Origin: Auricularia sp. M13
Taxonomy: Eukaryota > Basidiomycota > Agaricomycetes > Auriculariales > Auriculariaceae
Direction of reading: 5' to 3'
NCBI GenBank assembly: GCA_037042915.1
Contig: CM073201.1
Location: forward strand, 2,666,001 to 2,730,000
Length of the DNA: 64,000 bases
The notes below the pieces were generated by a model. It searched no databases and was not told the DNA's origin. It was given only the letters and a program-made list of their open reading frames with translations. Every line of letters starts with the position of its first letter. The first letter of the stretch is position 1. Position numbers and translations under genes: made by a program. Below, piece after piece: positions 10,189 through 20,813 of this stretch.

Positions 10189-11290
10189 ATGAGCCTCCTG
10201 CGACGAGCGGGTAAGCTGCGTTTCGGTCGCTCCTGGACGATCACTCACAATCGTGAACCGTACAGCCGCCCTGGCAACCTTCCTCTCCCTCTCGGGGATC
10301 GGATTCTACACGGTGCTGTACCACATAAACGCCTCTGGAGGCGATCGCGACATCCAGCAACTGTGCCCGCAGCCGCCGACGTACAGGCAGCCCCCGCAGC
10401 TGCGCTACACGGGCCTCAGCATTCCCGACGCTGTCCTCTGTCCCCTCGTCGCGTTCTTCCATGCGAGCTTCGTGCCGCAGAACATGGGCTACACCGTGCA
10501 CTTTCTCGCGGGGATCCCGCCGGTGTCCCTCGCGTACCTCATCGAGGGTTCGCGCGCGGACAGCGCGCGCGCCGTCGTCCCTCTGGCCGTCGGTCTTGGC
10601 TATCAGCTTCTCAGCGGCGCGGGCATCATGCCGCTGGGCTGGCTGGCGTTGGTCCTGTCCTCCGCCGACCGCGCGCGCAAGCCGCTCACGCGCGCGCAGG
10701 GGGAATCCGCGTTCGCCGGCGTGCTGCTGGGATACATACTCCCCACGGCGGCCCTGCTCGTGCTGCAGGACGAATACGTCACGGCGTACTGGCAGGTCTT
10801 CCCGGTCTACATCTGGCTGTTTCAGCGCGCCTGGCTCATCGTCCGCGGTAAACGCGGGAGCAGTACTGCGTCTGAGGAATCCGGATCCGGATTATCCGTC
10901 GTGCGCGCGGCGCTGCTCACGACGGCCGCGATTTCCTCCGTGCCGCACCTCAGCGTGCTGTACCACAATCGCTCCAACCTGGGACTGGCTGCGTTCGCCC
11001 AGTGGTGGCCCTCGTTCAGCGTCCCGGACCCCAGCGCGACGACGTACTACACCGCTGCCTACCATTTGTTACAGTGGGACTCAATCGTCTGGTATACCTG
11101 TTCAGTGCTCGCTGCGGCGTTCATGGCGGACTCGTTCTCCGAGGCTCTGACTCTGCTGGCCGTGGCCCCGCTGGCATCCGCCGTCGTTAGCCCTGGCGCT
11201 GTCGTCGCGTTCTACTGGCTGCGGCGCGAGCAGAAGCTGGTTGCCCTTGATAAATCGACTCGCGTGTCTAAGGACAGGAAGAACCGTTGA
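10189..11290 (+). CDS. Polytopic membrane protein, unknown function
   Basis: A short first exon (10189-10210, MSLLRRA) is joined by a 55-nt intron with GTAAGC donor to 10266-11290, giving 348 residues. Hydropathy by eye suggests seven or eight membrane helices, for example ALATFLSLSGIGFYTVLYH, ARAVVPLAVGLGYQLLSGAG, GVLLGYILPTAALLVLQDEY, YWQVFPVYIWLFQRAWLIV and SVLAAAFMADSFSEALTLLA. The ending LRREQKLVALDKSTRVSKDRKNR is basic. A GSSTASEESGSG loop is likely solvent-exposed. The fold recalls fungal integral membrane proteins found in terpenoid clusters, but no diagnostic motif is seen and no such cluster is here. A decayed inverted copy lies at 6930-7781. Confidence 0.85.
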
Positions 11291-11623
11291 GATATTTCCC
11301 GATTGTCAAGAGGTTGACCATGTGCTCTGTACTGTGCTCAAGTTGTCGTACTGTCTATGCTCCGGCTATCTGAAACTATGTTGTGTGTACTGCTTGTTGC
11401 AGCAAACTCTTAACTATTCGGCACGTTGTCCGTTCGACTCTTTTGCTGGCATTCTGATTCATCAAGGACTTCAAAACGTGATCGAGGCAGCAACGTGCTG
11501 CACGGCTGGCACGTCGCACATTCCAATGAAGCACCTCCGCAGGGAAGACGCGATCGACACCGTAACTCAACCCATTTCAAAGGAGCGAGCTGCAGAATAT
11601 ATTCATCCAACCGAATTAATCGT

Positions 11624-13017
11624 CTACTTCTCCAAATCCGCATCCACATGGACAGGAAGGTAGCCATCGCGCTCTCTCTTCCCCTCACCGAGCCATCTCC
11701 GCAGATACGGACGCCCGCCGCAGAAGTAGAACGCCGCAGCAGGCACGGCAAGGACGATGAATCCGACGAAGAGGTAGTAGAGCACACCGAGCAGACCGAG
11801 CGAGCCGTCGGACACGGGGCGGACGGAGTCGACGACGGGCGCTGGGGTGGGCTTGATGAGCTCCGGATTCTTACTCACGCTGGCCGCTGGCGCGGCCGGC
11901 GACGGAGGCGATGCCTGTGGGACGTACGATGAATATTTTTTGGGGAGGGCAACTAGAGCTCGGCGCGGAGCGGCACCTGTTTGCCTTCCTCGTCGGTCAC
12001 GGGGTCCACGGGCAGCTGTGTTCGCGGCGGCGTGAGTTGCCATGTTCGACGTTGGACGAGGAGCTGCGTACCTCGCCAGAGTCGGCGATGATGATGGGCT
12101 GCTCAGGGCGGTCCTGCCTGCCCGTCGGCGAGTTCTCTTGGGAGACGTCAGCTGAAACGAACATGGGGAACGAGGAAAATGCGCACCGATGGCAGTAACG
12201 ACATCAAGGCCCTCGATGACTTTGCCGAAGACGACATGCTTGCCGTCGAGCCAAGAGGTGGTCACTGTGCAGATGAACTGTGACGACCCTGAGAATCCTG
12301 CTTCAAGCCAATTTGGCGAAACATACAAATTGCGACCCGTTCGTGTCCTGGCAGATTTCATTAGCGTAGTTGGACGCCGGGCATGCTAAACAGCGTACCT
12401 TTCCGGCGTTGGCCATGGAGAGAATGCCGGGACCGGTGTGCTTGAGCTTGCTGCAATGCAGTCAGCAACAAGCGCAGGCTTTCCGAAAGTTAAAAGCGCA
12501 CAAGTTCTCGTCGGGGAAGCGGTCACCGTAGATGGACTTTCCGCCAGTACCGTCGCCCTTGGCTAGATAGCGGTCAGGGACGACCGAAGCCTAGCAAATC
12601 GCTACTTACTGAAGTCACCGCCCTGGATCCTGAGCTGGGAGTTGAACAAGGTTCCAGGATCCTGATTAAGCACGTACATGAAGTTCTTGATGACACGGTG
12701 GAAGCCAGAGCCCTTGTAGCCGTAGCCAAGAGGGTTGCCATCCTTGTCCTTGCCAGTCGCCAGCGCACGGAAGTTCTCCGCCGTCTTGGGCACGGTCTTT
12801 CCGAAGAGGCCCATAACGACTGCAGCGCGTGGGGCTTCAGCGCGGAAAAACTAATAGAATTCTGCCACGTACCCCGGCCCAGCGGCTTGCCGCCTTGCTC
12901 GATGTCGAAGTAAACCTTGTGGGTAATGACGGGCCCACGGGCGGCCTCCACTGAGGAGGCGTAGAAGACCAGCGCCAGGAGCACCGTCACAAACGACAGC
13001 GAGAATGGATTCAGCAT
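11624..13017 (-). CDS. ER cyclophilin with C-terminal membrane anchor
   Basis: Peptidyl-prolyl cis-trans isomerase of the secretory pathway. About nine small exons begin at the ATG at 13017 with a signal peptide ([23 protein letters not shown]). The cyclophilin domain reads [93 protein letters not shown] and [20 protein letters not shown]. The active-site Arg, the QGGDF and SQFF motifs and the drug-contacting Trp are all present. Unlike plain cyclophilin B, it continues past [19 protein letters not shown] through a Pro/Ala/Ser linker into a membrane helix ([20 protein letters not shown]) and a basic/acidic tail ending at 11624. The number and borders of the middle exons are read by eye. Divergent from DBP7 with 49 bp between starts. 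Confidence 0.85.
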
Positions 13018-13066
13018 GGTAAGGGAAAAGGATAGGATAAACCAAGGCAAACTCCGAAAGCTGCTC

Positions 13067-15507
13067 ATGGACGACGACGATGGCTTCGTGCTCAACCTCG
13101 CGCAGGATGATAGCGTCCCCGCACGCAAGGTGGCCACGAAAAAAACTGGTAAATGGACTGATAGGTGGGTCCTCGTATTTTTACTATTTATGTTCAGTAT
13201 TAAATTTATTCATTCAGATTGAAAGCAAAGCGTGTGGCCGAAAAGAAGCGAAAGCTCCCACAGCAGCGCAATAGTACTGCTGGAACTGGCGACGAGGAGC
13301 TTGAAGCCAGCCCTAGACCGCAGAAACGCGCTCGCGTTGAAACTGTGGCAGGTCCGAAGCCAGCAGCCAAATCCGCACCTTCCAAGAATTTTATTTCATC
13401 GCTTTTCACATCGAATCCGAAAGAGAAGCCAGCGACAACAGCAGCTGTGATACCGACAACTTCGGCACCTAGCAATGCACCTGTCACCGACTCGTCGACA
13501 TTCACGGGACTCGGACTGGATCCGCTGCTCGCCAACCACCTTCAGACGAAGCTCAACATTCAAAAACCGACAGCAATTCAACGTGCAACGTTCCCGCTGC
13601 TTCTATCAGCTGAACACACTCGCGACGTTTTTATACAATCGCAGACGGGTTCCGGCAAAACGCTCTCGTTCCTGCTCCCCATTATCCAGGACCTCCTACC
13701 GCTCTCGAAGGAATCGTATATCGACCGGTCCATCGGCACCCTGGCTATCATCATCGCGCCAACGCGCGAGCTGGCCAAGCAAATTTCGGACGTGCTCGAA
13801 TCGCTGTTGACAATGCGCCTGCGTACAGACGACAGCAGCGACGAGCCGCGGCTAACGCGATGGATGATCGCGGGGCTGCTGACGGGCGGTGCGACGCGCA
13901 CTCATGAGAAGGCGCGCCTGCGAAAGGGCCTGCCCATCCTTGTCTCCACGCCCGGTCGCTTGCTCGACCACCTTCAGAACACTGCGTCGTTTAACGTCGG
14001 CAAGTGTCGCTGGCTCGTGCTCGACGAGGCCGACCGCCTCATGGACCTTGGCTTCGAGGAGACTATTACTGGCATCTTGAAGAGCCTGGACGGACGCCAC
14101 AACCTTGCTGCACAGGCGGCCAAGGAGGGCACCAGTATGGACGTAGGCGGATGGGACTGGTCCCGGAGACGGCGGACGGTGCTATGTTCGGCTACCATCC
14201 GTGAGGACGTGCAGAAGCTTGCCGGCCAGGCGCTCAAGGATCCCGTCGTCATCAAGGGCAGCACCGACGACGAGACCAGTGGCGAGAAAGACGAGAAAGA
14301 GGAAAAGTTCGCCGCGCCCGCTCAGCTGCAGCAGAAGGCCATCGTCGTGCCACTGAAGCTGCGCCTGGTGACACTCGTCGCTCTGATCAGGTCGCTCGTC
14401 TCGAAGGCCATCGCGCGCGGGAAGAGCCAGGGGCAGGCGATCAAGATCATCGTGTTCATGAGCTGCACAGACTCTGTCGATTTCCACTGGGACCTTCTGT
14501 GCAAGACGAGCATGGAAGATTCATCCTCGGACGCGGACGACTCGTCCGATGAGGAGGAGGAAGAGGACGGCGATGCAGACGACGCGAAGTCGAAACGGCC
14601 CAAACGCGACCCCATCGAAGGCCACTCGCCGCTCCTCCCGGACACCTCGCTCTTCCGGCTGCACGGCTCGATGGCGACGCCCGCGCGTCTCGCGTCGCTG
14701 AAGCTCTTCGCACACAGCTCTGTGAGCCCCGCGTCGGTGCTGCTCTGCACGTCGGTCGCCGCGCGCGGGCTGGACCTGCCGCACGTGCGCGCCGTGATCC
14801 AGTACGACCTCCCGACGGAGGGCGGTGCGACGGAGCACGTGCACCGCGTCGGCCGCACGGCGCGTCTCGGCGCGCGCGGCGAGGCGTGGGCGTTCGTCGC
14901 GCCCAGCGAGGAGGGCTGGGTCGAGTGGGTGCAGGCCCGCACGGACGCCACCATTGCGCGCGTCGGCGTCGACGCAGTCCTGCGCGGCGGCTTCGGCGGC
15001 GGCGATACCCATGCGGCCGAGGCGCGCGCGACGCAGGTCCAGCTTGCGTTCGAGCGTTGGGTTCTCCGCCGGCCTGAGGTGCGTCTTTTGCTTTTATGGT
15101 TTATCGATACTAACCATGTGTCGTAGAACGCAGAACTGGCGCGCAAGGCGTTCAAATCGCACGTGCGCGCGTACGCGACGCATCCGGCGGACGAGAAGGA
15201 GATGTTCCACGTCAAGCACCTCCACCTCGGCCATCTGGCCAAGGCGTTCGCGCTGCGCGAGGCGCCGTCCAACATCAAAGGGCCCGGCTCCGCGGTCAAG
15301 ACGAAGGGCAACAACAGACACTCGAAGGGCAAGCTGGAGGTCGACCGTGACACAGGCAAGACCGAGGCGCGGATGTACGAGGTCGTGCGGAAGCAGGGAA
15401 AACTCACCAAGAAGGGCGGTGTCGCTGTCATGAGTGGGGCTGACGAGTTCCAGGCGGTGTCCACCGCGGACTTGGAGAAGCTGGCGGCAGCGTTCTCGCG
15501 TCGCTGA
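13067..15507 (+). CDS. DBP7: ATP-dependent RNA helicase Dbp7/DDX31
   Basis: DEAD-box helicase of 60S ribosome biogenesis in the nucleolus. Exons 13067-13164, 13218-15078 and 15127-15507 encode 779 residues. The N-terminus [15 protein letters not shown]...[18 protein letters not shown] is typical of Dbp7. Helicase motifs in order are Q-motif KPTAIQ, I QTGSGKT (about residue 175), Ia PTREL, Ib TPGR, II DEAD (about 302), [18 protein letters not shown] and [10 protein letters not shown]. An acidic insertion [17 protein letters not shown] lies between the RecA lobes. The C-terminal exon ([20 protein letters not shown], then [21 protein letters not shown]) is the family's DUF4217 region. The first intron acceptor falls in a Lys/Arg-rich stretch. 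Confidence 0.95.
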
Positions 15508-15973
15508 CCTGTGTGACGCTCCGTGTGCTTTTTGGGGTTTGACCATATACATTGTGGTTTTTAATGCGGGACATTCACTGCCTTGCTCACCGTATGCGTA
15601 CTGAAGGACCTAGCTTTCTTATTACAGCCACCTTTCGGCACATGTGGATGCGGATTTGGCGGGCATACTAATACGCTCACATGAACTGGGCAATGGTTTG
15701 ATGCTGGGTTGTCAGAATATTCCTCACTTCTATTTTACTCACTGACCATCGAGCGCGCCACGAACACCCCCATGAAGCCAATCGGGAAACAACGCGCGAG
15801 ATCTTCGCGGCTACCAGCACCATCAACTCTGCGATTGATCCCTCCTGCCTCCCCTCGCGGGAGGATAGCAGCGATTTCGCGACAAAACTCACATCAGACA
15901 TCGGAACCACCCGAGCCAATCCCAGTCACCTGGTCCTCCGAGTCCACGCACACCTCGAGCTCAATCTGGTTCG

Positions 15974-16366
15974 TTGGCCTTTTCCAGTCTTTCTCTACTT
16001 CCACAGTCGCTGACGGATGGAGTCATTCCCGATGACCTGCGCGATGTTTCCGAGCCTCTATCTGAACGCTCGCACACCGAACCGCCGGCTGCAGGAATCA
16101 GCACCTCCGGTGAGACGCAAGGCCTCGGAAAGCGATCGAGCACGCCAATAAACGTTGATACGCTAATTTACGGACAAAAGCACTGTTTCGGCGGGTGCGG
16201 GAAGAATTACTCGAGGAATGAAGGCAGAGATAAGCACTGGATCGGCTACCCTCGGTGCAAAGCCCGCCATGAAGAGGCAGTCAAGGGAACGCCCTTCGAG
16301 GAGTTTAGGAGACTTGTGGCGAGAAAGGAAGGATTTGTGATGTGGCATCCGTACTCTAGAAAATGA
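15974..16366 (+). CDS. Possible small protein with Cys/His motif
   Basis: I do not recognise this reading frame. It ends IYGQKHCFGGCGKNYSRNEG then RDKHWIGYPRCKARHEEAVK and FRRLVARKEGFVMWHPYSRK. The spacing CxxxC-x12-H-x5-C-x3-H resembles a degenerate C2H2 finger and the C-terminal part looks like real protein. The 5' end is unresolved: an ATG at 15772 opens an upstream Ser/Pro-rich frame, but I cannot find a splice that joins it in phase. It may be a fragment of a larger or decayed gene. Confidence 0.35.
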   Translation: MAFSSLSLLPQSLTDGVIPDDLRDVSEPLSERSHTEPPAAGISTSGETQGLGKRSSTPINVDTLIYGQKHCFGGCGKNYSRNEGRDKHWIGYPRCKARHEEAVKGTPFEEFRRLVARKEGFVMWHPYSRK

Positions 16367-16560
16367 TCTACTTCGTGGTGGCTACCCCGAGGAAATCTTG
16401 ATTCCGGCCATGCAATGGTAAGTTAACAGTGGTCAATGTCTTCGCCGCGGAGATGCTTGATTGTTTGTCTGAGATTAGGCACGTGCGCGCGCGAACGGGA
16501 GTTGCCGCTTACCCGTTCCTTTCGTTCTCCCGTTTTCTCGTATCTTCCTGCTCTTTGAAA

Positions 16561-17774
16561 ATGGCTTCAAGCGCGCCTAACCCATTGTCCGACGTGTCGA
16601 ACGTGCAGCGCGACCCCGCGGCAGCGCAAGGCAAGACACAGAAGCGCCAACGCGAGGATGTGGCCGACGACGCCGCCGACGCTCCACAAGTCGACGCGCC
16701 CGCAGGCTTCATCGCCATCAACGGTTTTGCCGACGAGCTCTGGTCTAAGGATGCACTTGAGCTGGTCGACACGATGACGGCCGAGGCTGCGAAGCGTGAC
16801 CCGGAGGCTCATAACGTCCGTTTGCTGGCTCGCCGCGTCGTCGCATGCTAACTGGTTGTTCAGATCGCCTTATTCGGCAGCTTTTACTGCTACGCGTTGT
16901 ACGACCTCATCGAGGGCGAACTGCACAAGTTCAATGTCAAGATGCGCAAGAACGCGAAGGACCGCGATACTTTTGTGCTGCTCGAGGCGATCACGTTCTT
17001 CATCGCCGTTGACGAGGGCACATTCGAAGGTAAGGGATTATGTTATATTTTGGGCCTCAAAGCTGACAGGTGGTCATAGGGATTGACGACGGCGATCGTT
17101 TCGAGGCGTTCGCGCACCTCTTCGCGGCCGCGTGGCACACGCTCGCCGCGCGCCTGCACACCGCGAAACCTGATTCGCTGCTTCCAAATATCCCCAATGC
17201 GTCGAACGTCATCCTTACCGCTGCGCGCATTATCATGATGTGGGACGAGATGCTCAGCGGTGAGCTCAAGGACGTGGTCACTCTTCTCCAGATCATGCTC
17301 TGCCGTGACGGCCTGCCGTACCAGCTGAAGAAGGTGTGCATCCGCGGGGAAGACGGTGAGAAGCCGTCCGCGGAGCGGATGACGAAGAAGCCCAAGGTTT
17401 GCCTTCTTTCCTTATAGCGATGCTGCGGCAATTGCAACTAACGATGATGGTTCTGCAGATCGACAATGAAATCGAGCACTATGCAGAGATGACGTTCCGC
17501 AAGGCTGAGAAGGAATTCGACGTGTCCGCTGAAGCACCGTACAACTTTGCCAGTGAGTCGCTATCGTCGCCACGCCAGCGCTTTCGTAACTCACCCGTCG
17601 AATGAAGACCTCTGGAGGGAATATTCCCAGGTTCACCGCGGACAAGGGCTGGCGGTGTTATTCCGCTATGTCGGGGACGCCGCTCCCGTTGGCGGCTGGG
17701 ATATCACGAGATGGGGCGCGGAGGCTCGCGTGAAGTTCTCTTATGATCGCTTTAATGATGAGGACTCATCCTGA
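16561..17774 (+). CDS. Fungal unknown protein, copy 1 of duplicated gene A
   Basis: Five exons (16561-16815, 16864-17029, 17080-17396, 17459-17552, 17608-17774) give 332 residues. Not a family I can name. An acidic/basic low-complexity start (QKRQREDVADDAADAP) leads to PAGFIAINGFADELWS, then FYCYALYDLIEGELHKFNVK, GIDDGDRFEAFAHLFAAAWH, TLAARLHTAKPDS, ASNVILTAARIIMMWDEML, LQIMLCRDGLPYQLKKV and a C-terminal block WDITRWGAEARVKFSYDRF. No membrane helix or signal is seen. It is convergent with a decayed gene B (17850-18600). The same pair, inverted, stands at 42.0-44.8 kb, where the partner of this gene keeps the same blocks (ALYDLIE, AWHTLAARLHT, VMLCRDGLPF, FDITRWPARERAKYEL) at lower identity elsewhere. 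Both copies look coding, which suggests selection. Confidence 0.85.
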
Positions 17775-17849
17775 AGTGGACCGCTGGGGCGCTTGGGGAG
17801 GTTGAGTGACACCTGTACTGACTTCGACTATTGCAGCATGACCCATATT

Positions 17850-18600
17850 AATCGCGACCGTTTGACCTCCTCGGAACGAGGATGAATCGCCCCTTGGATT
17901 CTGTTGTCGACAGCGAAGCTTCGCTGCTAGACATGAATGACATAATCGAACTGAACGGTTTTTCGCCCAAGTTTTGCCTCTTCACCGCTGGAGCATCACG
18001 CTGTGACGCGGCATTTCGAAGGATGCCGTGAGCCACGAGCATATCTAGGGTCCTCCCGGATCTCCATAATCTCGCGCTTCATCTTGGGGGAACTCAGGTT
18101 CAAGGCAGGCCGATCAGTCGACGAATGGAAACTGCGTAGATCGGAGCGCACATTGGCAGTGCGGGTGAGGGTGAGCGAGCAGGCGGTTTTGATAACAGAG
18201 TGGCAGCCAACGAGAAGTCCTTCGTGCACGATGTTGACGGCTTGCCTACCGGGCTTGACGGCGTGTTCGAACGCGTGGTCGCCGATGGCGGGGCGTGTGT
18301 GCTTCATCACCGCGGGCGGAGCGTTCTAAGTTCGTCGTTGTCGTCGTATATAGCAGCGCAGCAGGCGCTTGAACAGCGGGAGCAGGCGCAGGGGCGAGGT
18401 GACGGACTGGACGACATGATTGGACGGCGGCTGGACATACATAGGGCGTTCGACAAAGCGCTTCAAGTTGTGCACCGCCGTCGACGCGGGTCAGGACTCC
18501 GCTGTACTATTGTACGATGCGTCCGACTCCCCGCATTCCACACGGCGGCGGGGACGCAGTCTCGCGCCACTCCGGCTGACTCCGACATGCATACGTGGCA
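17850..18600 (-). pseudogene. Decayed copy of gene B (intact copy at 42.0-43.1 kb)
   Basis: On the minus strand the frame HTRPAIGDHAFEHAVKPGRQ...EGLLVGCHSVIKTA matches LVRPATGNHAFKPVNHAAKP...DGLLEGFNSAVKAA of the gene at 42006-43145. Nucleotide similarity continues upstream through the Pro-rich region and downstream through the intron into KMKREIMEI versus VKREIISEI. Frames are broken: no single frame spans the whole stretch, and the N-terminal signal peptide is not recognisable. It sits tail-to-tail with gene A, exactly as the intact copy does with A'. Confidence 0.75.
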
Positions 18601-18609
18601 CCTGAACGT

Positions 18610-19148
18610 GTTCTGAGCCCGTTTATTCATGTCAGGTGCCAATAGAGCACTTAAACTGACGCGCACCATAGGAAGCTCCGAACGTAAAGTCTGCGACGGA
18701 GACTACATAGGAAGGTAGGCAGGTATATTAACGGTTCTCCTTGGGTTCCCCAGCCCACAAGAGCCTACTTTCTACCTCCACTTTCATGCAATGGTGGACA
18801 AGATGTTAGCCAAAAAGCAGTTGAGTCAAGGATTTCTGCGATACTGTAGAACCTACAGCGAGAACGCATTCTCGAGAACGCTCACCGCGTCCAACATCCC
18901 TCGGTAACTGGGAAACCTTAGTTGAGAGCGTAGTATGTCAAAACACGGCATTGGCGCGCTCATTACAGCCCGCCTGCGTGCAAATCAAGCTCCATTGCAG
19001 GGACCGCCCCCCGGCTGTGGCACAGCTCATGAATGTGGGCGTGGACGACGATGCTGTCGCTTTCAACTTCCTCAGCCTCAACTGGTGCTTGGAACCAGAC
19101 GAAGATCCAGATGTGTCTGGGCTCCCTCAGATCCTGTTGCACACGGTA
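18610..19148. other. Intergenic, no feature seen
   Basis: Between the decayed gene B and the MITE-like element, no supported coding frame or RNA gene was found. Confidence 0.45.
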
Positions 19149-20152
19149 CTCAGGCCCAGTCAAGTCCGCCCCCGCCAAAACCCGTCAGAAGGCGACAAAA
19201 ACCGCCCAGCCAAAATCTGTCTGGTTTTGGTGTGTTTTGACGGGAATTTGCCACAATAATATGCCAAAACTCGACAGAACTCGACAGTTCAAGACATCTG
19301 GCTGATCTGTCTGAATTTGTCCACCGCGTCCCGGCCTATCATCTGCGTTGCTCAGCATTCTTATTGAATCGTTATTGGCTCATGCATTGTGCTTTCGGGG
19401 TAAATGAGGCTCATATATAATGCAAATCTAGCTATAGTAACTACGCAACGAACGGTGTACGAACACAACACTACACGCGCCAAAAAATGCGAGAAAGCGG
19501 CGTCAGTACCCCTATGGCTGTCTGAGGCAAGCGGCAAATCTACAAGGGTACGTTAGGAGAGGCTAGAAAAGTATAGAAATCACGTACCACGGAGGGCGCG
19601 TGACGCAGCAAAGGTAAAAGCTTTCTGTCGGGGACTGGTCAGCCATGTCGCATAGTAACGCCGCTGCATCAAGGACGCACCACAGGTAGACCAGAGCCCT
19701 GTGATCAAAACTCTGCTGGCTGTCGCCCTCATTGGTCAGCATCACACAACCGGGCAGCGAGTGACACGCACCACGCGTCGTACGGTGGACTAACAGCTAC
19801 GGAGCGGGTGAGTACCGCGCCGACGAGGGTAAGCACCGCGTCGACAAGGGCCGCGGCATGCGCACCAAACGGCTGGCACAAGGGACTTGGGAAAAAAAAA
19901 AGGACGAAGGCAAGAAAGATCGTCTGACTCCCAACCCGGCCGACAGTCTTTTAAATTTCAGCGTGCCGAAACGCAACCCAGCGGGCCTTGAGCGAATGAT
20001 ATCGTTCGTCGCATTGATCAAAATGCCGCACAGAACAGCCATGTCTCCGAGGTTATTTCAGGACAGCGGGTTTTGGCGGGTTTTGTCATCGGACGAACAA
20101 AAGTGTCGTTTTTTGACGGGTTCTGGCGGGGGCGGACCTGACTGGGACTCAG
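19149..20152. mobile_element. MITE-like element with 49-bp terminal inverted repeats
   Basis: Bases 19149-19197 and the reverse complement of 20104-20152 match at about 42 of 49 positions; both contain CCCAGTCA, GTCCGCCCCCGCCA and AACCCGTCA. The element is 1,004 bp long and has no transposase frame, so it would be non-autonomous. Inside the ends, the motif GACGGGttTTGGCGGG recurs in both orientations. No clear target-site duplication is visible at the outer edges (…GGTA and GTCGG…), so the true ends may be a few bases off, or the two arms may be separate insertions of one repeat. Confidence 0.6.
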
Positions 20153-20215
20153 GTCGGACTACACATAAGACGTTCACGGCACATACTGCCCCCCCGCCCC
20201 CCCTCATAGCGACAA

Positions 20216-20330
20216 TTCGCCTGAGGAAGAATAAAAGCTTGGAACGGGTTAATCGAACGGATTGACAAGGCATTTCGCCTGAGGAAGAATAAAAGCTTGG
20301 AACGGGGTAATCGAACGGATCGACAAGCAT
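20216..20330. repeat. 58-bp tandem duplication, two copies
   Basis: The unit TTCGCCTGAGGAAGAATAAA (first 20 bases; it continues ...GCTTGGAACGGG.TAATCGAACGGAT.GACAAGGCAT) appears at 20216-20273 and again at 20274-20330 with a handful of differences. It lies just inside the flank between the MITE-like element and the U2 gene. Confidence 0.85.
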
Positions 20331-20422
20331 TTCCGGTATTCATCGCATCGTTGGACACGTTGCCGAACTGGCTGGTCACAACGACCCCATGAAAGCGCGA
20401 AAAGCGAAGAAGGGAGGCCCTG

Positions 20423-20609
20423 ACGACACAAGCCGGTAGTGCAGTGGCAAGGTCATCGTGTGAAGCGCCTTGAGCAAGCCCAAGAACGCGACACGGGCTG
20501 TCAAAAATAAGATAACAACGAACAGACCCCATAGGGTCGTTATAGTTGTTAAACTATAAAGAACAGATACTACACTTGATCTAAGCCAAAAGGCCAGAGT
20601 GGTAAGGAT
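20423..20609 (-). ncRNA. U2 spliceosomal snRNA
   Basis: The minus strand contains the near-invariant U2 5' region: GGCCTTTTGGCTTAGATCAA followed by GTGTAGTATCTGTTCTTTA. The branch-site recognition element GTAGTA is inside it. Stem-loop IIa (TATAGTTTAACAACTATA), IIb (GACCCTATGGGGTC), an Sm site (TTATTTTTGA), stem III (GCCC...GGGC) and a terminal stem IV with loop ACTGCACTACC (U2B''-type) follow in the right order. I place the 5' end at the ATCC at 20609 by analogy with other U2 RNAs and the 3' end just after stem IV, for 187 nt, the usual size. A TATA-like box lies about 25 bp upstream. It is downstream of, and on the same strand as, the Topors-like gene. Confidence 0.92.
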
Positions 20610-20629
20610 TCACTGCCGTCCGAGGGAAG

Positions 20630-20641
20630 GCATATATACTC
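20630..20641 (-). promoter_or_regulatory. TATA-like box of the U2 snRNA gene
   Basis: On the minus strand AGTATATATG lies about 22-31 bp before the inferred U2 5' end. That spacing fits a TATA box setting snRNA initiation. Nothing resembling a second conserved proximal element was identified. Confidence 0.6.
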
Positions 20642-20813
20642 TCGGACTTTGCTTCCGGTGCGCACGGACGCGAAGCGCGCTCGACGGCTGTTACCAAGCA
20701 TGTCGACGTCGGGTCTTCGCGGCTTCAGTTGCTTGGTCAACACGTGAACACTCAACAAGGCTGGATGCAGTATAATCAGAGCCAGAACTTCCTTTCACGG
20801 ACGAACAGCTAGA

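Noticed and set aside
14322-15464. 380-codon minus-strand open frame
   Set aside because: Antisense shadow of the GC-rich DBP7 helicase exon; no domain and no splice signals of its own.
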